In this document: positions 1 through 9,482 of the stretch, piece after piece
How the letters are laid out: every line of letters starts with the position of its first letter
Numbering within the stretch: position 1 is the stretch's first letter
Assembly: GCF_023922585.1 (NCBI RefSeq)
Contig: NZ_JAMFTN010000014.1
Location: forward strand, 289,107-353,106
Length of the DNA: 64,000 bases
DNA from: Aliidiomarina quisquiliarum
GTDB lineage: Bacteria > Pseudomonadota > Gammaproteobacteria > Enterobacterales > Alteromonadaceae
Direction of reading: 5' to 3'
Program-made: the position numbers and the translations under genes
Notes under the pieces: generated by a model
What the model was told of the DNA's origin: nothing
Seen by the model: the letters and a program-made list of their open reading frames with translations, nothing else
Database searches by the model: none

Positions 1-621
1 CCACGGCGCCATAACTGCATTACGACCCTGCATTATGGTAGTGAAAATTTGGTGCGGTTCACCGCCCCAGTTAAACACACCATCGGTTAGGTTGGGAAAG
101 CCTTGCGAGCCACGGGCGTCTGAACCATGGCACTGAGCACAGTTTTGTAAAAATAGGCGCTGACCAATTTTTACCGCTTCTGGCTCTTTAGCAATGTCTT
201 CAATGCTTAAGCTGGCATACTGTTGAAAGATAGGTCCGTACTTGTCGTCTGCATGCATACGTTCACGGTCATACTGAACGTTCATACCTTCGGCACGGGC
301 TTTTTCTACCGCCAAGCGCGACTCTTCTAAGGAAAGTACGCCTTGGTTTGAACTTGTCCAACCAAGCAAACCTTTGTAATTACCTAAGCCCGGATACAAG
401 GCAAGGTAAATAAAGCCCCAAGCAAAACATAACCAATACAAAATGGTCCACCACTTAGGTAGTGGGTTGTTTAGCTCTTCAATACCGTCGAAGGTATGGC
501 CCATAGGCTCGCCTTCTTCAATACCGGTATAGTTGGTCATATTCCAGCGCAACAAAATCATTAACGCTATTAAGGTACCGAGGGTTATGACTATTATCCA
601 GGCACTCCAGAAGCTACTCAT
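1..621 (-). CDS. ccoP: cbb3-type cytochrome c oxidase diheme subunit III CcoP, cut by window edge
   Basis: Carries electrons from the bc1 complex or soluble cytochrome c to the CcoN active site of cbb3 oxidase, anchored in the inner membrane with its heme domains in the periplasm. The frame starts at an ATG on the minus strand (619-621) and runs off the left end, so only about the first 207 codons are present. The first heme c site, CAQCH, is visible at 126-140. A hydrophobic N-terminal segment is encoded near 540-600, followed by a second one near 400-460. The start overlaps the 3' end of ccoQ by 8 bp, as expected in a translationally coupled ccoNOQP operon. The second heme site would lie outside the window. 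Confidence 0.95.
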   Translation of the reverse strand, partial: MSSFWSAWIIVITLGTLIALMILLRWNMTNYTGIEEGEPMGHTFDGIEELNNPLPKWWTILYWLCFAWGFIYLALYPGLGNYKGLLGWTSSNQGVLSLEESRLAVEKARAEGMNVQYDRERMHADDKYGPIFQQYASLSIEDIAKEPEAVKIGQRLFLQNCAQCHGSDARGSQGFPNLTDGVFNWGGEPHQIFTTIMQGRNAVMAPW

Positions 622-808
622 TATTATTTGACTCCTGCTTGCGACGCGACTCTGGTTGTTTCACGTCGGTTGAATCATCGTCTACAACAGACTTAGCAAT
701 ACTGTCGTAGCGGTCTTTATTTTTCGGACGGTAGGCCCAGAGGATCACTAAAATAATGATCCCGAAGACAACGAGTGTGTACCATGCTGTGAATGTAGCT
801 CCACTCAT
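614..808 (-). CDS. ccoQ: cbb3 oxidase small subunit CcoQ
   Basis: 64-residue single-pass membrane protein that stabilises the cbb3 complex. A hydrophobic helix (about residues 7-26, VVFGIIILVILWAY) is followed by a charged tail that ends in a run of Asn and Glu. Length and position between ccoO and ccoP are standard for the family. It lies 12 bp downstream of the ccoO stop and overlaps ccoP by 8 bp. CcoQ proteins diverge fast, so the name rests mainly on topology and operon context. Confidence 0.9.
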   Translation of the reverse strand: MSGATFTAWYTLVVFGIIILVILWAYRPKNKDRYDSIAKSVVDDDSTDVKQPESRRKQESNNNE

Positions 809-820
809 ACTATTCCTTCC

Positions 821-1429
821 TTACCGTAGGGCGGTGCCAAGTGACTGCAAGTAAGCAATCAAGGCTTCCATTTCTGTGTGACCAATAACCGCTTCAGCGG
901 CACCCGCTATGTCTTCGTCGGTATAAGGCACACCTAAGGTTCTAAATGTGCGTAGTTTGCGCTCGGTAAGGCGACCATCTAACACGTTCTCAGCTAACCA
1001 AGGGAATGCTGGCATGTTCGACTCAGGTACTACAGCGCGTGGGTTCATTAAGTGCACATAGTGCCACTCGTCTGAATAACGACCACCTACTCGTGCTAAG
1101 TCTGGACCAGTTCGCTTTGAGCCCCATAGGAATGGAAATTCCCATACGTGCTCACCCGCTACTGAATAGTGGCCATAACGTTCTGTTTCGTGGCGGAACG
1201 GGCGAATCATTTGGCTATGACAGCCAACACAGCCTTCACGAATATAAATGTCACGACCTTCTAATTCTAATGCCGTGTATGGGCGCAGATCTTTCACTGG
1301 CTCAGACATTTGGCGTTGGAACAGTAGGGGGGTGATCTCGGCGAGACCACCCAATGAAATTGCAATAATAGCAAAAACAGCAAGCCAACCGACGTGCTTC
1401 TCTACTAACTCATGTTTGTTTTTACTCAC
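821..1429 (-). CDS. ccoO: cbb3 oxidase monoheme subunit II CcoO
   Basis: Monoheme cytochrome c subunit passing electrons from CcoP to CcoN. The 202-residue protein has an N-terminal membrane anchor (residues 13-33) and the heme c motif CVGCH at about residues 67-71 in the typical context [18 protein letters not shown]. The conserved methionine region [18 protein letters not shown] supplies the likely axial ligand. It sits 14 bp after ccoN in the operon. Length matches the family and no defect is visible. Confidence 0.97.
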   Translation of the reverse strand: MSKNKHELVEKHVGWLAVFAIIAISLGGLAEITPLLFQRQMSEPVKDLRPYTALELEGRDIYIREGCVGCHSQMIRPFRHETERYGHYSVAGEHVWEFPFLWGSKRTGPDLARVGGRYSDEWHYVHLMNPRAVVPESNMPAFPWLAENVLDGRLTERKLRTFRTLGVPYTDEDIAGAAEAVIGHTEMEALIAYLQSLGTALR

Positions 1430-1443
1430 GACTCAGTATCTCC

Positions 1444-2880
1444 TTACGCGGTTTGAGCTGCGACTAGAGGTTCGCTTTTACGAACAACATCGCTACGGGT
1501 AGTTCTATATACGTTGTAAGCCATAATAAGCATACCGGTTACAACAAACAAACCGCCAATAAACCGTACAAAATAGAACGGGTAGGAGGCTTGTAAGCTT
1601 TCAACGAAACTATAGGTTAAGGTACCGTCAGAGTTCACTGCACCCCACATTAACCCTTGTGTTACGCCTGAAATCCATAACGCTACGATGTACAGAACAA
1701 CACCAATAGTGTGTAACCAGAAGTGTGTGTTAATCAGCTTAATACTGTACATACGCTGGCGGTCGAACAAAATAGGGATTAAGTGGTAAATGGCACCAAT
1801 AGAAATCATGGCAACCCAACCTAATGCACCTGAGTGTACGTGGCCAACGGTCCAGTCGGTGTAGTGCGAAAGGGCGTTTACAGACTTAATCGCCATCATT
1901 GGGCCTTCGAAGGTAGACATGCCGTAGAACGACAGTGACACAATCAAGAAGCGCAAAATAGGGTCGGTACGAAGTTTATGCCATGCACCTGAAAGGGTCA
2001 TAATACCGTTAATCATGCCGCCCCACGAAGGAACAAACAGAATAACCGACATAACCATACCTACACTTTGCGCCCAGTCTGGCAACGCGGTGTAGTGTAA
2101 GTGGTGCGGGCCTGCCCAGATATAAATACAGATAAGTGCCCAGAAGTGCACAATCGATAAGCGGTAAGAGTACACCGGGCGCTCAGCTTGTTTAGGTACG
2201 AAGTAGTACATCATTCCTAAGAAGCCAGCAGTGAGCAGGAAGCCAACGGCGTTATGCCCATACCACCACTGCATCATGGCATCGACAGCACCCGAGTAAA
2301 TCGAGTACGACTTCATGAACGACACAGGAATGGCTAGGTTATTACCTATATGCAGCATAGCTACGGTAATCATAAAGGCACCGTAGAACCAGTTCGCTAC
2401 ATATATGTGCGACGTTCTACGATTCGCCATAGTGCCGAAGAACACTACCATGACCCCGATCCACACTACTGCGATAAGAATAGATATCGGCCACTCAAGC
2501 TCCGCATATTCTTTGGTGGTAGTGAAGCCCATAGGTAAGCTGATGACAGCCGCTACAATTACCGCTTGCCAACCCCAAAAGGTGAAGGCCGCTAACCGGT
2601 CGGAAAACAACCTAACGTGACAGGTTTTTTGCACGACGTAGTAAGCAGTAGCAAATAATGCGCTAGTGCCAAAAGCAAATACCACTGCGTTAGTATGCAG
2701 TGGGCGTAAACGGCCGTAGGTAAGCCATGGAGTATCGAAGTTTAATGCCGGCCAAACTAACTGGGCAGCAATTAATACACCAACACTCATACCTACAATG
2801 CCCCATACGATGGTCATAATCGTAAATTGTTTGACCACCTTCAGGTTATAATCAACAGGTTGAGAATTCGTTTGGTTCAT
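1444..2880 (-). CDS. ccoN: cbb3 oxidase catalytic subunit I CcoN
   Basis: Twelve-helix heme-copper oxidase subunit that reduces O2 with high affinity and pumps protons. Conserved histidine-bearing segments are visible: [13 protein letters not shown] (low-spin heme ligand), [10 protein letters not shown] (CuB ligand), [13 protein letters not shown] (CuB histidines) and the [10 protein letters not shown] region near helix X (heme ligands). I place the start at the ATG at 2878-2880 ([12 protein letters not shown]), giving 478 residues as usual for CcoN. An in-frame TTG 36 bp upstream has no good ribosome site. First gene of the ccoNOQP operon. Confidence 0.97.
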   Translation of the reverse strand: MNQTNSQPVDYNLKVVKQFTIMTIVWGIVGMSVGVLIAAQLVWPALNFDTPWLTYGRLRPLHTNAVVFAFGTSALFATAYYVVQKTCHVRLFSDRLAAFTFWGWQAVIVAAVISLPMGFTTTKEYAELEWPISILIAVVWIGVMVVFFGTMANRRTSHIYVANWFYGAFMITVAMLHIGNNLAIPVSFMKSYSIYSGAVDAMMQWWYGHNAVGFLLTAGFLGMMYYFVPKQAERPVYSYRLSIVHFWALICIYIWAGPHHLHYTALPDWAQSVGMVMSVILFVPSWGGMINGIMTLSGAWHKLRTDPILRFLIVSLSFYGMSTFEGPMMAIKSVNALSHYTDWTVGHVHSGALGWVAMISIGAIYHLIPILFDRQRMYSIKLINTHFWLHTIGVVLYIVALWISGVTQGLMWGAVNSDGTLTYSFVESLQASYPFYFVRFIGGLFVVTGMLIMAYNVYRTTRSDVVRKSEPLVAAQTA

Positions 2881-2968
2881 TTTCTTATTATCCGCTCGAG
2901 GTTGCAGAACATGCAAAAAGGCAAAACCTTTTTACAAAGTTTTACCGATAACGCTCTAGATTGTACGG

Positions 2969-3019
2969 ATTATAGCGAAAGAATACAGCTGAATGTAGAG
3001 TTTTTATGACTCTAATCAA
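2969..3019 (-). promoter_or_regulatory. Possible ccoN promoter with FNR-like half sites
   Basis: On the minus strand upstream of ccoN a TATAAT hexamer lies at 2969-2974. An imperfect FNR/Anr-type dyad, TTGATTAGAGTCAT, lies at 3006-3019; one half site is perfect and the other matches about 3 of 5. cbb3 operons are commonly FNR-controlled, but here the site centre is about 50 bp from the inferred start rather than the usual 41.5. This is an inference. Confidence 0.25.
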
Positions 3020-3076
3020 ATCGGCGGGTATTATATCAACGATTTTGCAGTATTCCTGACCTTCCGCGGTGAAATT

Positions 3077-3523
3077 ATGACCAGAGTAAGTTTGTACCTA
3101 ACTATTTTTTTGTTAATAACCACTTTGGTGGCTTGCAGTAAAGTAAAACAGCCAAGTGCTACAGTTGGTTTTTGCGCCGTAGGGTCTATTCCATCGGCCC
3201 AGTGCCAACATGATGTGGCAGGGCAAACCATGACGCTTTATTCTTCCTCGCCCGCTATGCCAGAAGAAACCGCCATCGACTTGTATGTGCAATTACCTTC
3301 AGCTTGGCACATTAACCGCAGTGTCTTGTCGGGCGAAAGTATGTATATGGGTACCATACCGGTGGTGTGGGAATACTTAGAGAAAGGACGTTGGCTAGCA
3401 AAAATTCGCTTAGGCGCCTGTACTGATCCACAGATGGTGTGGCGTTTAAGCTTTGCTATAGAAACCGAACAAGGGCCAACCACAACCGACATTAGCTTTC
3501 CGGTTGCGGCTTACCCTAAATAA
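3077..3523 (+). CDS. Putative lipoprotein of unknown function
   Basis: 148-residue protein with a type II signal peptide: charged MTR start, hydrophobic core and lipobox LVAC with Cys at about residue 20. The mature part has several cysteines (CAVGS, AQCQ, LGACTD) and a beta-rich pattern ending FPVAAYPK. I do not recognise the family; a small FixH-like or copper-related accessory role next to ccoN is possible but not shown. It is divergent from ccoN and convergent with the chemoreceptor gene, whose stop is 11 bp away. Confidence 0.75.
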   Translation: MTRVSLYLTIFLLITTLVACSKVKQPSATVGFCAVGSIPSAQCQHDVAGQTMTLYSSSPAMPEETAIDLYVQLPSAWHINRSVLSGESMYMGTIPVVWEYLEKGRWLAKIRLGACTDPQMVWRLSFAIETEQGPTTTDISFPVAAYPK

Positions 3524-3534
3524 TATATGACCGC

Positions 3535-5172
3535 TTAAGTTTTAAATTGACGGGCTAAGGCCGCTAAACTGTGGCTACTGTTCGACATCGACTTACTTAA
3601 TTCGCCCAGCGATTTATTGTTGCTTTCATTATCGGTTGAAAGGTCGCTAATACCAACAATAGTTCTGCTTACATCGGCAGTAACTCGGCTTTGCTCGTCG
3701 GTGGCATTGGCTATTTGAATATTCATGGTAGAAATGTTTTCTACTGCCTGGCTAATGTTACGCAAGGCGGTTTCAGCGCCACTTACTTCGGTGCTGGTGT
3801 GCTGCGAAGCCTGTTGCACTTGCTCAATAACAGTAGACACATTGGCAATAGCCGACTGTATATTTTCTGTTAGCTGGCTAATTTCATTGGTTGACTGTTG
3901 GGTGCGTGTGGCTAAGGTGCGCACTTCGTCGGCTACTACGGCAAAACCTCGGCCGGCTTCACCGGCTCTGGCTGCTTCAATAGCTGCGTTTAAAGCCAAT
4001 AAATTGGTTTGCTCGGCAATATTTACAATAACCTGCAAAATGTCGCCAATACGGTTCGAACTTTCTTGTAACGCCTCGGTTTGAGTAACTGCTGCAGCTA
4101 ATTTGCTTGCTAATTCGTCGATACTTTCAACGGTGTTATGCATTATTTCTGCAGAGGTGTCGGCCTCTTGGTCGGCTTTATTAGCAAACTGCGCCGCTTG
4201 GCGAGCATGGTCAGCCACTTCCGCTGCCGAGGCCGATAATTCGTGTACCGCCGTAGCTACCGACGAGGCTTCGCCGGCAAGTTCGCCAGAAAGTTGGCTG
4301 CTTGACAGGGTTAAGCTGGCTAGCTTTTGAGCGGCGGCTTCTTCATTGCTGGCGTTTTCTTGAATGTTTTTAACGAGCACCTGCACTTTTTCAACAAACT
4401 CATTAAAACCAGCACCCAAGCGAGAAACTTCGTCGGACCCTGAAGCATTTAAACGCAGGGTTAGGTCGCCTTCGCCAGAAGCCACGTCGTCCATAGCCGC
4501 TATAGAAGCCCGCAGTGGTACCACAATGCTACGTATAATTAACACGAAAAATAATAATAAGGGCACCGACAAACACAGAGCAATTACAAACAAGCGCCAA
4601 AATTGCTTCAATAATTGCCCGTTTATATGGCTTAGTTCAACAGCGTTACCTAATACCCAGCCCCAAGGTTTAAATTCCACCACTCGAGCAATAACCGCCG
4701 TTTTTTTACGACCGTCGGCGCCCGCTGTAACGTACTGCAACGTGGCCGAGCCGGTTTTTTGGCTGCTAGCAAGCATGTTGCTGTAATAGGGTGTTCCTTT
4801 CGTGTCGGTTACATTAAGTACATTACGGCCGCGTTCATTGGCATTGGGGTGTTGTAATAAAACACCGTCGCGAGCTAAGGTAAACATATACTTATCGTGG
4901 TCGTAACGTATGGTGTCAAGCATGGCCAAGGCGGCCGACTTTGCATTTTCCGAGCTAAGCTCGCCGGTTTGAGCGCGTTCGTAATACGTATTTATTTGGG
5001 CTAGGGCAATTTCGTTGACAGCGTTTAACTTTGCTTGTGCTTCTTCCATGATAAAGCTGCGGTCGTTAAATAACATAAAGGCCACCATTAACGATGTGCC
5101 TAACGCAGCAATACAAAGCAATAAAAATAAACGAACACTAATGGTGAAGCGTTGTAAAAATCGATTGAGCAT
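3535..5172 (-). CDS. Methyl-accepting chemotaxis protein with single Cache domain
   Basis: Transmembrane chemoreceptor that signals to CheA/CheW. From the ATG at 5172 (MLNRFLQRF) the 545-residue protein has TM1 (residues 10-32), a periplasmic sCache_2-type sensor (about 35-180, with [20 protein letters not shown] and a [11 protein letters not shown] end), TM2 (about 188-210), a HAMP domain, and a cytoplasmic coiled coil with the conserved hairpin tip ([31 protein letters not shown]). No C-terminal receptor-binding pentapeptide is present. The alternative TTG five codons upstream lacks a ribosome site. Ligand unknown; sCache_2 domains often bind small organic acids. Confidence 0.95.
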   Translation of the reverse strand: MLNRFLQRFTISVRLFLLLCIAALGTSLMVAFMLFNDRSFIMEEAQAKLNAVNEIALAQINTYYERAQTGELSSENAKSAALAMLDTIRYDHDKYMFTLARDGVLLQHPNANERGRNVLNVTDTKGTPYYSNMLASSQKTGSATLQYVTAGADGRKKTAVIARVVEFKPWGWVLGNAVELSHINGQLLKQFWRLFVIALCLSVPLLLFFVLIIRSIVVPLRASIAAMDDVASGEGDLTLRLNASGSDEVSRLGAGFNEFVEKVQVLVKNIQENASNEEAAAQKLASLTLSSSQLSGELAGEASSVATAVHELSASAAEVADHARQAAQFANKADQEADTSAEIMHNTVESIDELASKLAAAVTQTEALQESSNRIGDILQVIVNIAEQTNLLALNAAIEAARAGEAGRGFAVVADEVRTLATRTQQSTNEISQLTENIQSAIANVSTVIEQVQQASQHTSTEVSGAETALRNISQAVENISTMNIQIANATDEQSRVTADVSRTIVGISDLSTDNESNNKSLGELSKSMSNSSHSLAALARQFKT

Positions 5173-5336
5173 ACAAGTTACTCGCAAAAATTTAAAAAAA
5201 GACTGTATTACTTGTTTTTATCGGCAAACCAGTACATTACAACAGCCTTAATACAGTTAAATAGAACTACGCCATGCAGACTATTTTTGATAACCTACCG
5301 CTTAGCCAAAACTGAAGTGGTTCCGTGGAGGATTAG

Positions 5337-6242
5337 ATGGCACAAGGATATCAGGTTAAACATTCACATGCGAAAACTCTACCCGACTTACCTGGTATGC
5401 TTTTTCGCGCACTATCGACGGTTGCTCGTAAAGGCCAGGTAAACGATGAGCTTAAGGCATTAAATAGTCAGTATACAGCCCCAGCCATTGATACAGAACA
5501 TTTAACTGCCTATAAAAAGCAACTTGCTGGCTTTATAAGCAACGTGCCCTTAACCTATTATTATTTGCTTGCCCAGCGGGCTCATTTAGCGTTAATGCTC
5601 GACGACCGTTTCCCTTGGCCTATTTTAGGCATGGTGCATGTGGCCAACCGTATGGAATACTTTGCCAAAGTAGACCTTAACTTACCTTTTACCTTAGACG
5701 TGCAAATTGAGTTTCCCGCTCGAGCTGCAACCCGCAAGCGGGTACGGCCAATGTATTTCGTCGACTTTTACCAAAACGACACCTTGGTAGTACGCTGTAA
5801 TAGCGCATACCAAGTGGGCGGTGGTAGCAAGTCGGTTGAAAGGCGCAACCAGCAAGCAACCAAGCTAGAACTAAGCGGTTGGCTTGAAAGTGCTGCTTGG
5901 TCTTTGCCGAGCGACTTAGGCCGTTCCTATGCCAAATTGTCGGGCGACTATAACCCAATTCACTTACACCGCTGGTTGTCGCGCTGGTTTGGTTTTGCGC
6001 GCCCCATTATTCACGGCATGTATTCTGTGGCCCGAGCCCAAGCCAGCTTAGAAACTACCTTTCAACAAGAAATTCAAATGCTCGACGTTGGCTTTCGCCG
6101 CCCGGTGGTGTTGCCAACGGAACTGAAATGTTTATACCAGCCTGAAGAAGGGCGCGTTATGGTGGCCGATGCGCGCTGTAAACGTAGTTTTTTAGAAGGT
6201 ACTTTTGCTACCTTTACGAACGAAACAACCAAGGGGAACTAA
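5337..6242 (+). CDS. MaoC-like hot-dog dehydratase family protein
   Basis: 301-residue protein whose C-terminal half carries the R-specific hydratase/MaoC signature: LSGDYNPIHLHRW (about residues 205-217) with the catalytic Asp and His, followed by GFARPIIHGMYSVARA. The N-terminal half resembles the first, non-catalytic half of double hot-dog proteins. Likely acts on enoyl thioesters; the substrate cannot be told. Strong ribosome site GGAGG six bases before the ATG. It is followed after 1 bp by nfeD, so the two are probably cotranscribed. Confidence 0.88.
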   Translation: MAQGYQVKHSHAKTLPDLPGMLFRALSTVARKGQVNDELKALNSQYTAPAIDTEHLTAYKKQLAGFISNVPLTYYYLLAQRAHLALMLDDRFPWPILGMVHVANRMEYFAKVDLNLPFTLDVQIEFPARAATRKRVRPMYFVDFYQNDTLVVRCNSAYQVGGGSKSVERRNQQATKLELSGWLESAAWSLPSDLGRSYAKLSGDYNPIHLHRWLSRWFGFARPIIHGMYSVARAQASLETTFQQEIQMLDVGFRRPVVLPTELKCLYQPEEGRVMVADARCKRSFLEGTFATFTNETTKGN

Positions 6243-6243
6243 T

Positions 6244-6687
6244 ATGTCGACCGGCTTAATTTGGATAGTAGTTGGTATTTTACTTATTGTGTCTGAACTA
6301 CTTGCCACCAGCATTGTTGCTGTATTTATTGGTGTTGGTGCTCTGGTTACGGGCATTTTAATGCAACTGGGCATAATTGAGTCTTCGGCGGCGCAATATA
6401 TTGTGTTTGGTTGTGTCAGCTTAGGTTCTTTACTGCTAGTAAGAAAACGGTGTAAAACTTGGTTTGTTGGCTTTACCACTGACAAAACCAGTAAACAGCA
6501 AGAGTTTCAGCAAAGCATTGGCGACCGGGTGGTGGTGAAAACAACCTTTAACCAAGGCCACGGCAGAGTAGTGCTAAATGGCGTGCAATGGGACGCAAGA
6601 AGTACCGACGAGCTCAACGCAGGCGATGTTGCTTGGGTAATAAAAAATGACGGCATTACTATTGTGGTAGGCCGTAACAAGCCTTAA
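6244..6687 (+). CDS. NfeD-family membrane protein
   Basis: 147-residue protein of the short NfeD class: two or three membrane helices (residues 3-45 and 53-70) followed by an OB-fold domain with the typical SIGDRVVVKT...GRVVLNGVQWDARS...AGDVAWV pattern. I chose the ATG at 6244 because AAGGGG lies just upstream and the frame then begins in a helix; a longer frame overlapping the previous gene is unlikely. NfeD proteins pair with stomatin/SPFH proteins, and the next gene is a paraslipin, so the two probably form one membrane complex. Confidence 0.92.
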   Translation: MSTGLIWIVVGILLIVSELLATSIVAVFIGVGALVTGILMQLGIIESSAAQYIVFGCVSLGSLLLVRKRCKTWFVGFTTDKTSKQQEFQQSIGDRVVVKTTFNQGHGRVVLNGVQWDARSTDELNAGDVAWVIKNDGITIVVGRNKP

Positions 6688-6713
6688 TTGGGCATTAAGT
6701 AAAGGAGTTCGGA

Positions 6714-7637
6714 ATGGACAGTTTAGCTATACTTTCGTTAGGTTTTGCCGTGTTTGTTATTGTTATTATTATAAAAACGGCCCGCATTGTGCCACAGCGA
6801 AGTAATTACGTTATAGAACGTCTCGGTAAGTATTCACGCACGCTCGACTCAGGGTTTCACATTCTTATCCCTTTTGTCGACAAAGTTGCTTATATACACA
6901 CACTTAAAGAAGAAGTAATCGACGTAACTCGCCAAGCTTGTGTTACTAAAGACAACATTCAAGTAGGCATTAACGGTGTACTTTATATTCAAGTGATTGA
7001 CGCGCACCGTGCCAGCTATGGCATTAACGACTACCGCTATGCTGCGTCGCAATTGGCGCAAACCACTATGCGTTCTGTTATTGGCCAAACGTCGCTTGAT
7101 AAAACCTTCGAAGAGCGCGCCATGATCAACGAAGCAGTAGTAAATGCACTCGACGAAGCAGCAGCGCCTTGGGGTATTAAAGTATTACGTTATGAAATTT
7201 CCGACATTGAATTACCCGCTAGCATTCGCGACGCCCTTGAACAGCAAATGCGCGCTGAACGTGAACGCCGTGCTGCTATTGCGAAATCGGAAGGTGAACG
7301 CCAAGCTTTGATCAACGTTTCAGAAGGTCAGAAGCAAGAAGTTATCAATATGTCTGAAGCAGAAAAACAAAAGCAAATTAACGAAGCTGAAGGGCGGGCA
7401 GAAGAAATTGAACTTATTGCCACCGCCACCGCTGAAGGCTTACGTAAAATAGCCATAGCTATAAACGAGCCAGGCGGCAAAGAAGCCGTTAACTTACGTG
7501 TTGCTGAACAATACGTGAAAGAGTTCGGCAATTTAGCCAAGGTGAACAACACCATGATTATACCTGCCGAGCTTGCCAACATTGGCGGTGCTGTAGCTAG
7601 CATTACCGACATTGTTAAGGGTATGCGCAGTTCATGA
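6714..7637 (+). CDS. SPFH/Band 7 paraslipin (QmcA-like)
   Basis: 307-residue stomatin-like protein: N-terminal membrane helix (residues 3-22), Band 7 domain from about IVPQRSNYVIERLGKYSRTLDSGFH to residue 190, then an Ala/Glu-rich coiled coil (QMRAERERRAAIAKSEGERQA and onward). It matches the paraslipin subgroup that includes E. coli QmcA. It probably forms oligomeric rings on the inner membrane with the upstream NfeD protein. Ribosome site AAAGGAG seven bases before the ATG. The stop overlaps the next gene by 4 bp (ATGA). Confidence 0.95.
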   Translation: MDSLAILSLGFAVFVIVIIIKTARIVPQRSNYVIERLGKYSRTLDSGFHILIPFVDKVAYIHTLKEEVIDVTRQACVTKDNIQVGINGVLYIQVIDAHRASYGINDYRYAASQLAQTTMRSVIGQTSLDKTFEERAMINEAVVNALDEAAAPWGIKVLRYEISDIELPASIRDALEQQMRAERERRAAIAKSEGERQALINVSEGQKQEVINMSEAEKQKQINEAEGRAEEIELIATATAEGLRKIAIAINEPGGKEAVNLRVAEQYVKEFGNLAKVNNTMIIPAELANIGGAVASITDIVKGMRSS

Positions 7638-8119
7638 AACAAGTAGGCCAGCTGGTAATATTTGCCCTAGCTATAAGCATGCTTTACGGTTGCACCACGC
7701 TAAAACAACAGCTAGCCGATACGGTTAAGTTTCGGCTAGAAGGCGTCGATATTACCATGGGCGTGCGTCGTGGTAATAATATTGTTCCCGACATTACTGC
7801 CGATTTAGCGGTACAGGTAGAAGTGAACAATAACAGCCCAATAGCGTTAACGTTAATGCAAATGAACTACAACGTGTTTGTTGGCAATTCGCTGGTTGGC
7901 CAGGGTGCTAACCAAAACGAAGTTAAAGTGGCGGCCCAAGGTGGGCGTAATTCAATAGTGCTTAACATTTCCTTAAGTGCCAAAGAGCTGCTTGCCGAAG
8001 GCATTCATTTAAGCCGCGACAAAACCATGCCGCCATTACGCATTGAAGGTTCAGGCGTAGTGAACTCGGCCATAGGAAGTTACAACATTCCATTTACGCT
8101 GCGTTACAACGACAGCTAA
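7634..8119 (+). CDS. LEA type 2 family lipoprotein
   Basis: 161-residue lipoprotein with lipobox MLYGC (Cys at about residue 20) and a LEA-2/WHy-like beta-sandwich: a VEVNNNSPIALTLMQMNYNVFVG segment is the hallmark of the fold. Coupled by a 4-bp overlap to the paraslipin gene, and so the last gene of the MaoC-nfeD-paraslipin-LEA2 operon. A terminator follows at 8150. Function unknown; a periplasmic partner of the NfeD/SPFH assembly is plausible. Confidence 0.85.
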   Translation: MKQVGQLVIFALAISMLYGCTTLKQQLADTVKFRLEGVDITMGVRRGNNIVPDITADLAVQVEVNNNSPIALTLMQMNYNVFVGNSLVGQGANQNEVKVAAQGGRNSIVLNISLSAKELLAEGIHLSRDKTMPPLRIEGSGVVNSAIGSYNIPFTLRYNDS

Positions 8120-8149
8120 TTATTTAACAAAAACAAAATGAACTAAATA

Positions 8150-8182
8150 GCCGTAGCTTGCAAAAGCTGCGGCTTTTTTTTA
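8150..8182 (+). terminator. Rho-independent terminator of the nfeD-paraslipin operon
   Basis: GCCGTAGCTT pairs with AAGCTGCGGC (one wobble) around a short GCAA loop, followed by a run of T. It lies 30 bp after the LEA2 stop codon. Confidence 0.9.
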
Positions 8183-8210
8183 CCTGGGTTTTGTTAAAGA
8201 AGAAACGACG

Positions 8211-8445
8211 GGGAGCTTGCTATAGCGTTATCTTAATAGTAATCCGATTTAACATAAGGGGGCTTGCTATAGCGTTATCTTAATAATAATCCGATTTAAC
8301 ATAAGGGGGCTTGCTATAGGGCCACCTTAATAATAATCAGATTTAACATAAGGGGGCTTGCTATAGGGCCATCTTAATAATAATCCGATTTAACATAAGG
8401 GGGCTTGCTATAGGGCTATCTTAATAATAATCCGATTTAACATAA
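8211..8445. repeat. Five tandem copies of a 47-bp repeat
   Basis: Units start at 8211, 8258, 8305, 8352 and 8399, exactly 47 bp apart, in a head-to-tail array with no spacers. Each begins with a G run plus CTTGCTATAG and ends with CCGATTTAACATAA. Copies differ at a few positions: GGGAG in the first, GCGTTATC versus GGGCCATC in the middle, and CAG for CCG in one copy. The array lies between two convergent transcription units, 8 kb from the island. It contains no open frame and is followed by an AT-rich palindrome (ATAATATATATTAT). Confidence 0.95.
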
Positions 8446-8491
8446 TATATATTATGCGTACCATTATGTGTATGTAGATAAGGGCTAAGCC

Positions 8492-9298
8492 CTAAAGCTG
8501 ATAGCTTAAAAATACAAAGGCGCTGGTGGTATGTGAACCCTCAGTCATTGGGCTGTTGCGTATTTCGTTGTCTATAAAGGTGCGTGTTACCGATCCAGCT
8601 AAAGTCCAGCGGGCGTTTAAGCGCATGAAGCCTTCAAGGCTTAGTGTGGTGTTCCAGCTATTTTTACTTTGGTATTCACTTAAACCCGAACGCTGTGCTT
8701 CAGCCGCACTAATGCCATAAAAGTAATCGGCAAAGCTGCCACTGATGTAGCTTACGTCAATGCGCGGGCCAAACTGCCAAATGTGCGGTTGTTTACTAAG
8801 CGAGTAAAAATAGCCAACCGACGACCGATAACCCGTGTCGAAGTCGCGTACGTTTACTAAGGTTTCTGCAGAAATACGGCCATACTGCGTGTGCTGGTTG
8901 TACTTCAAACCGGTTTCTATACGAAAGTCGCGCTGGTCTAATAGCTTTAATGCGTCTATGCGGTTCTTTTTAGGCTCAAACCGAAACGGTGCCACGCTAG
9001 CCACTGCGGCTAATTCAGCACCTTGCTTACGATACAGCCGAAAACCTAATTCAACGCCACGAAAATAAACCTTTTCACCTTCGTAACCAACCACCGGAAC
9101 CACAAAGGTTTCGTTGTTACGGCCCTTGTAAGCAGCGTCGACACTTGCCACCGCTAAGCCCACCCGCCAATTACTGGGTTTCTCGGTTTCTTCTGCAGAA
9201 ACAGCCGTTCCGGAAACTAACCATAAAGCACTACAAGCCTTTATTAGCGGTGCTTTAAGGGCTTTCAATGAGCTGAAGGCTGGTTTTCTTTTTATCAC
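8492..9298 (-). CDS. MipA/OmpV-family outer membrane protein
   Basis: 268-residue outer-membrane beta-barrel. A signal peptide (residues 1-35, ending TAVSA) precedes alternating amphipathic strands with the MipA/OmpV hallmarks NWRVGLAVASVD, FVVPVVGYEGEKVYFRGVELGFRLYR and a C-terminal strand ending in FLSYQL. The family includes scaffolding proteins for murein synthesis (MipA) and osmoregulated porins (OmpV). Monocistronic, with the tandem repeat immediately downstream. Confidence 0.9.
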   Translation of the reverse strand: MIKRKPAFSSLKALKAPLIKACSALWLVSGTAVSAEETEKPSNWRVGLAVASVDAAYKGRNNETFVVPVVGYEGEKVYFRGVELGFRLYRKQGAELAAVASVAPFRFEPKKNRIDALKLLDQRDFRIETGLKYNQHTQYGRISAETLVNVRDFDTGYRSSVGYFYSLSKQPHIWQFGPRIDVSYISGSFADYFYGISAAEAQRSGLSEYQSKNSWNTTLSLEGFMRLNARWTLAGSVTRTFIDNEIRNSPMTEGSHTTSAFVFLSYQL

Positions 9299-9482
9299 GT
9301 TATCATTCCTTTTGGTAATCTTAATTTAGGCCGTTACTGCCAATTTTATACAGTATTAACGTACAATTTACTTAGAATACGCAGCCACAAGCAAATTAGA
9401 TTACCCGTAGCCGCCGTAACTGACGTTTACACACAAGCCTTTTAGCGTATCATACCGATTGATTTTATTGAGACGCCATAAT

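Noticed and set aside
3725..4786. Long plus-strand frames opposite the chemoreceptor
   Set aside because: Antisense shadows rich in Ser/Ala/Thr produced by the Ala/Ser-rich coiled coil of the receptor.
8211..8445. CRISPR-like array
   Set aside because: Units are contiguous 47-mers that differ by scattered substitutions; there are no variable spacers and no cas genes in the window.
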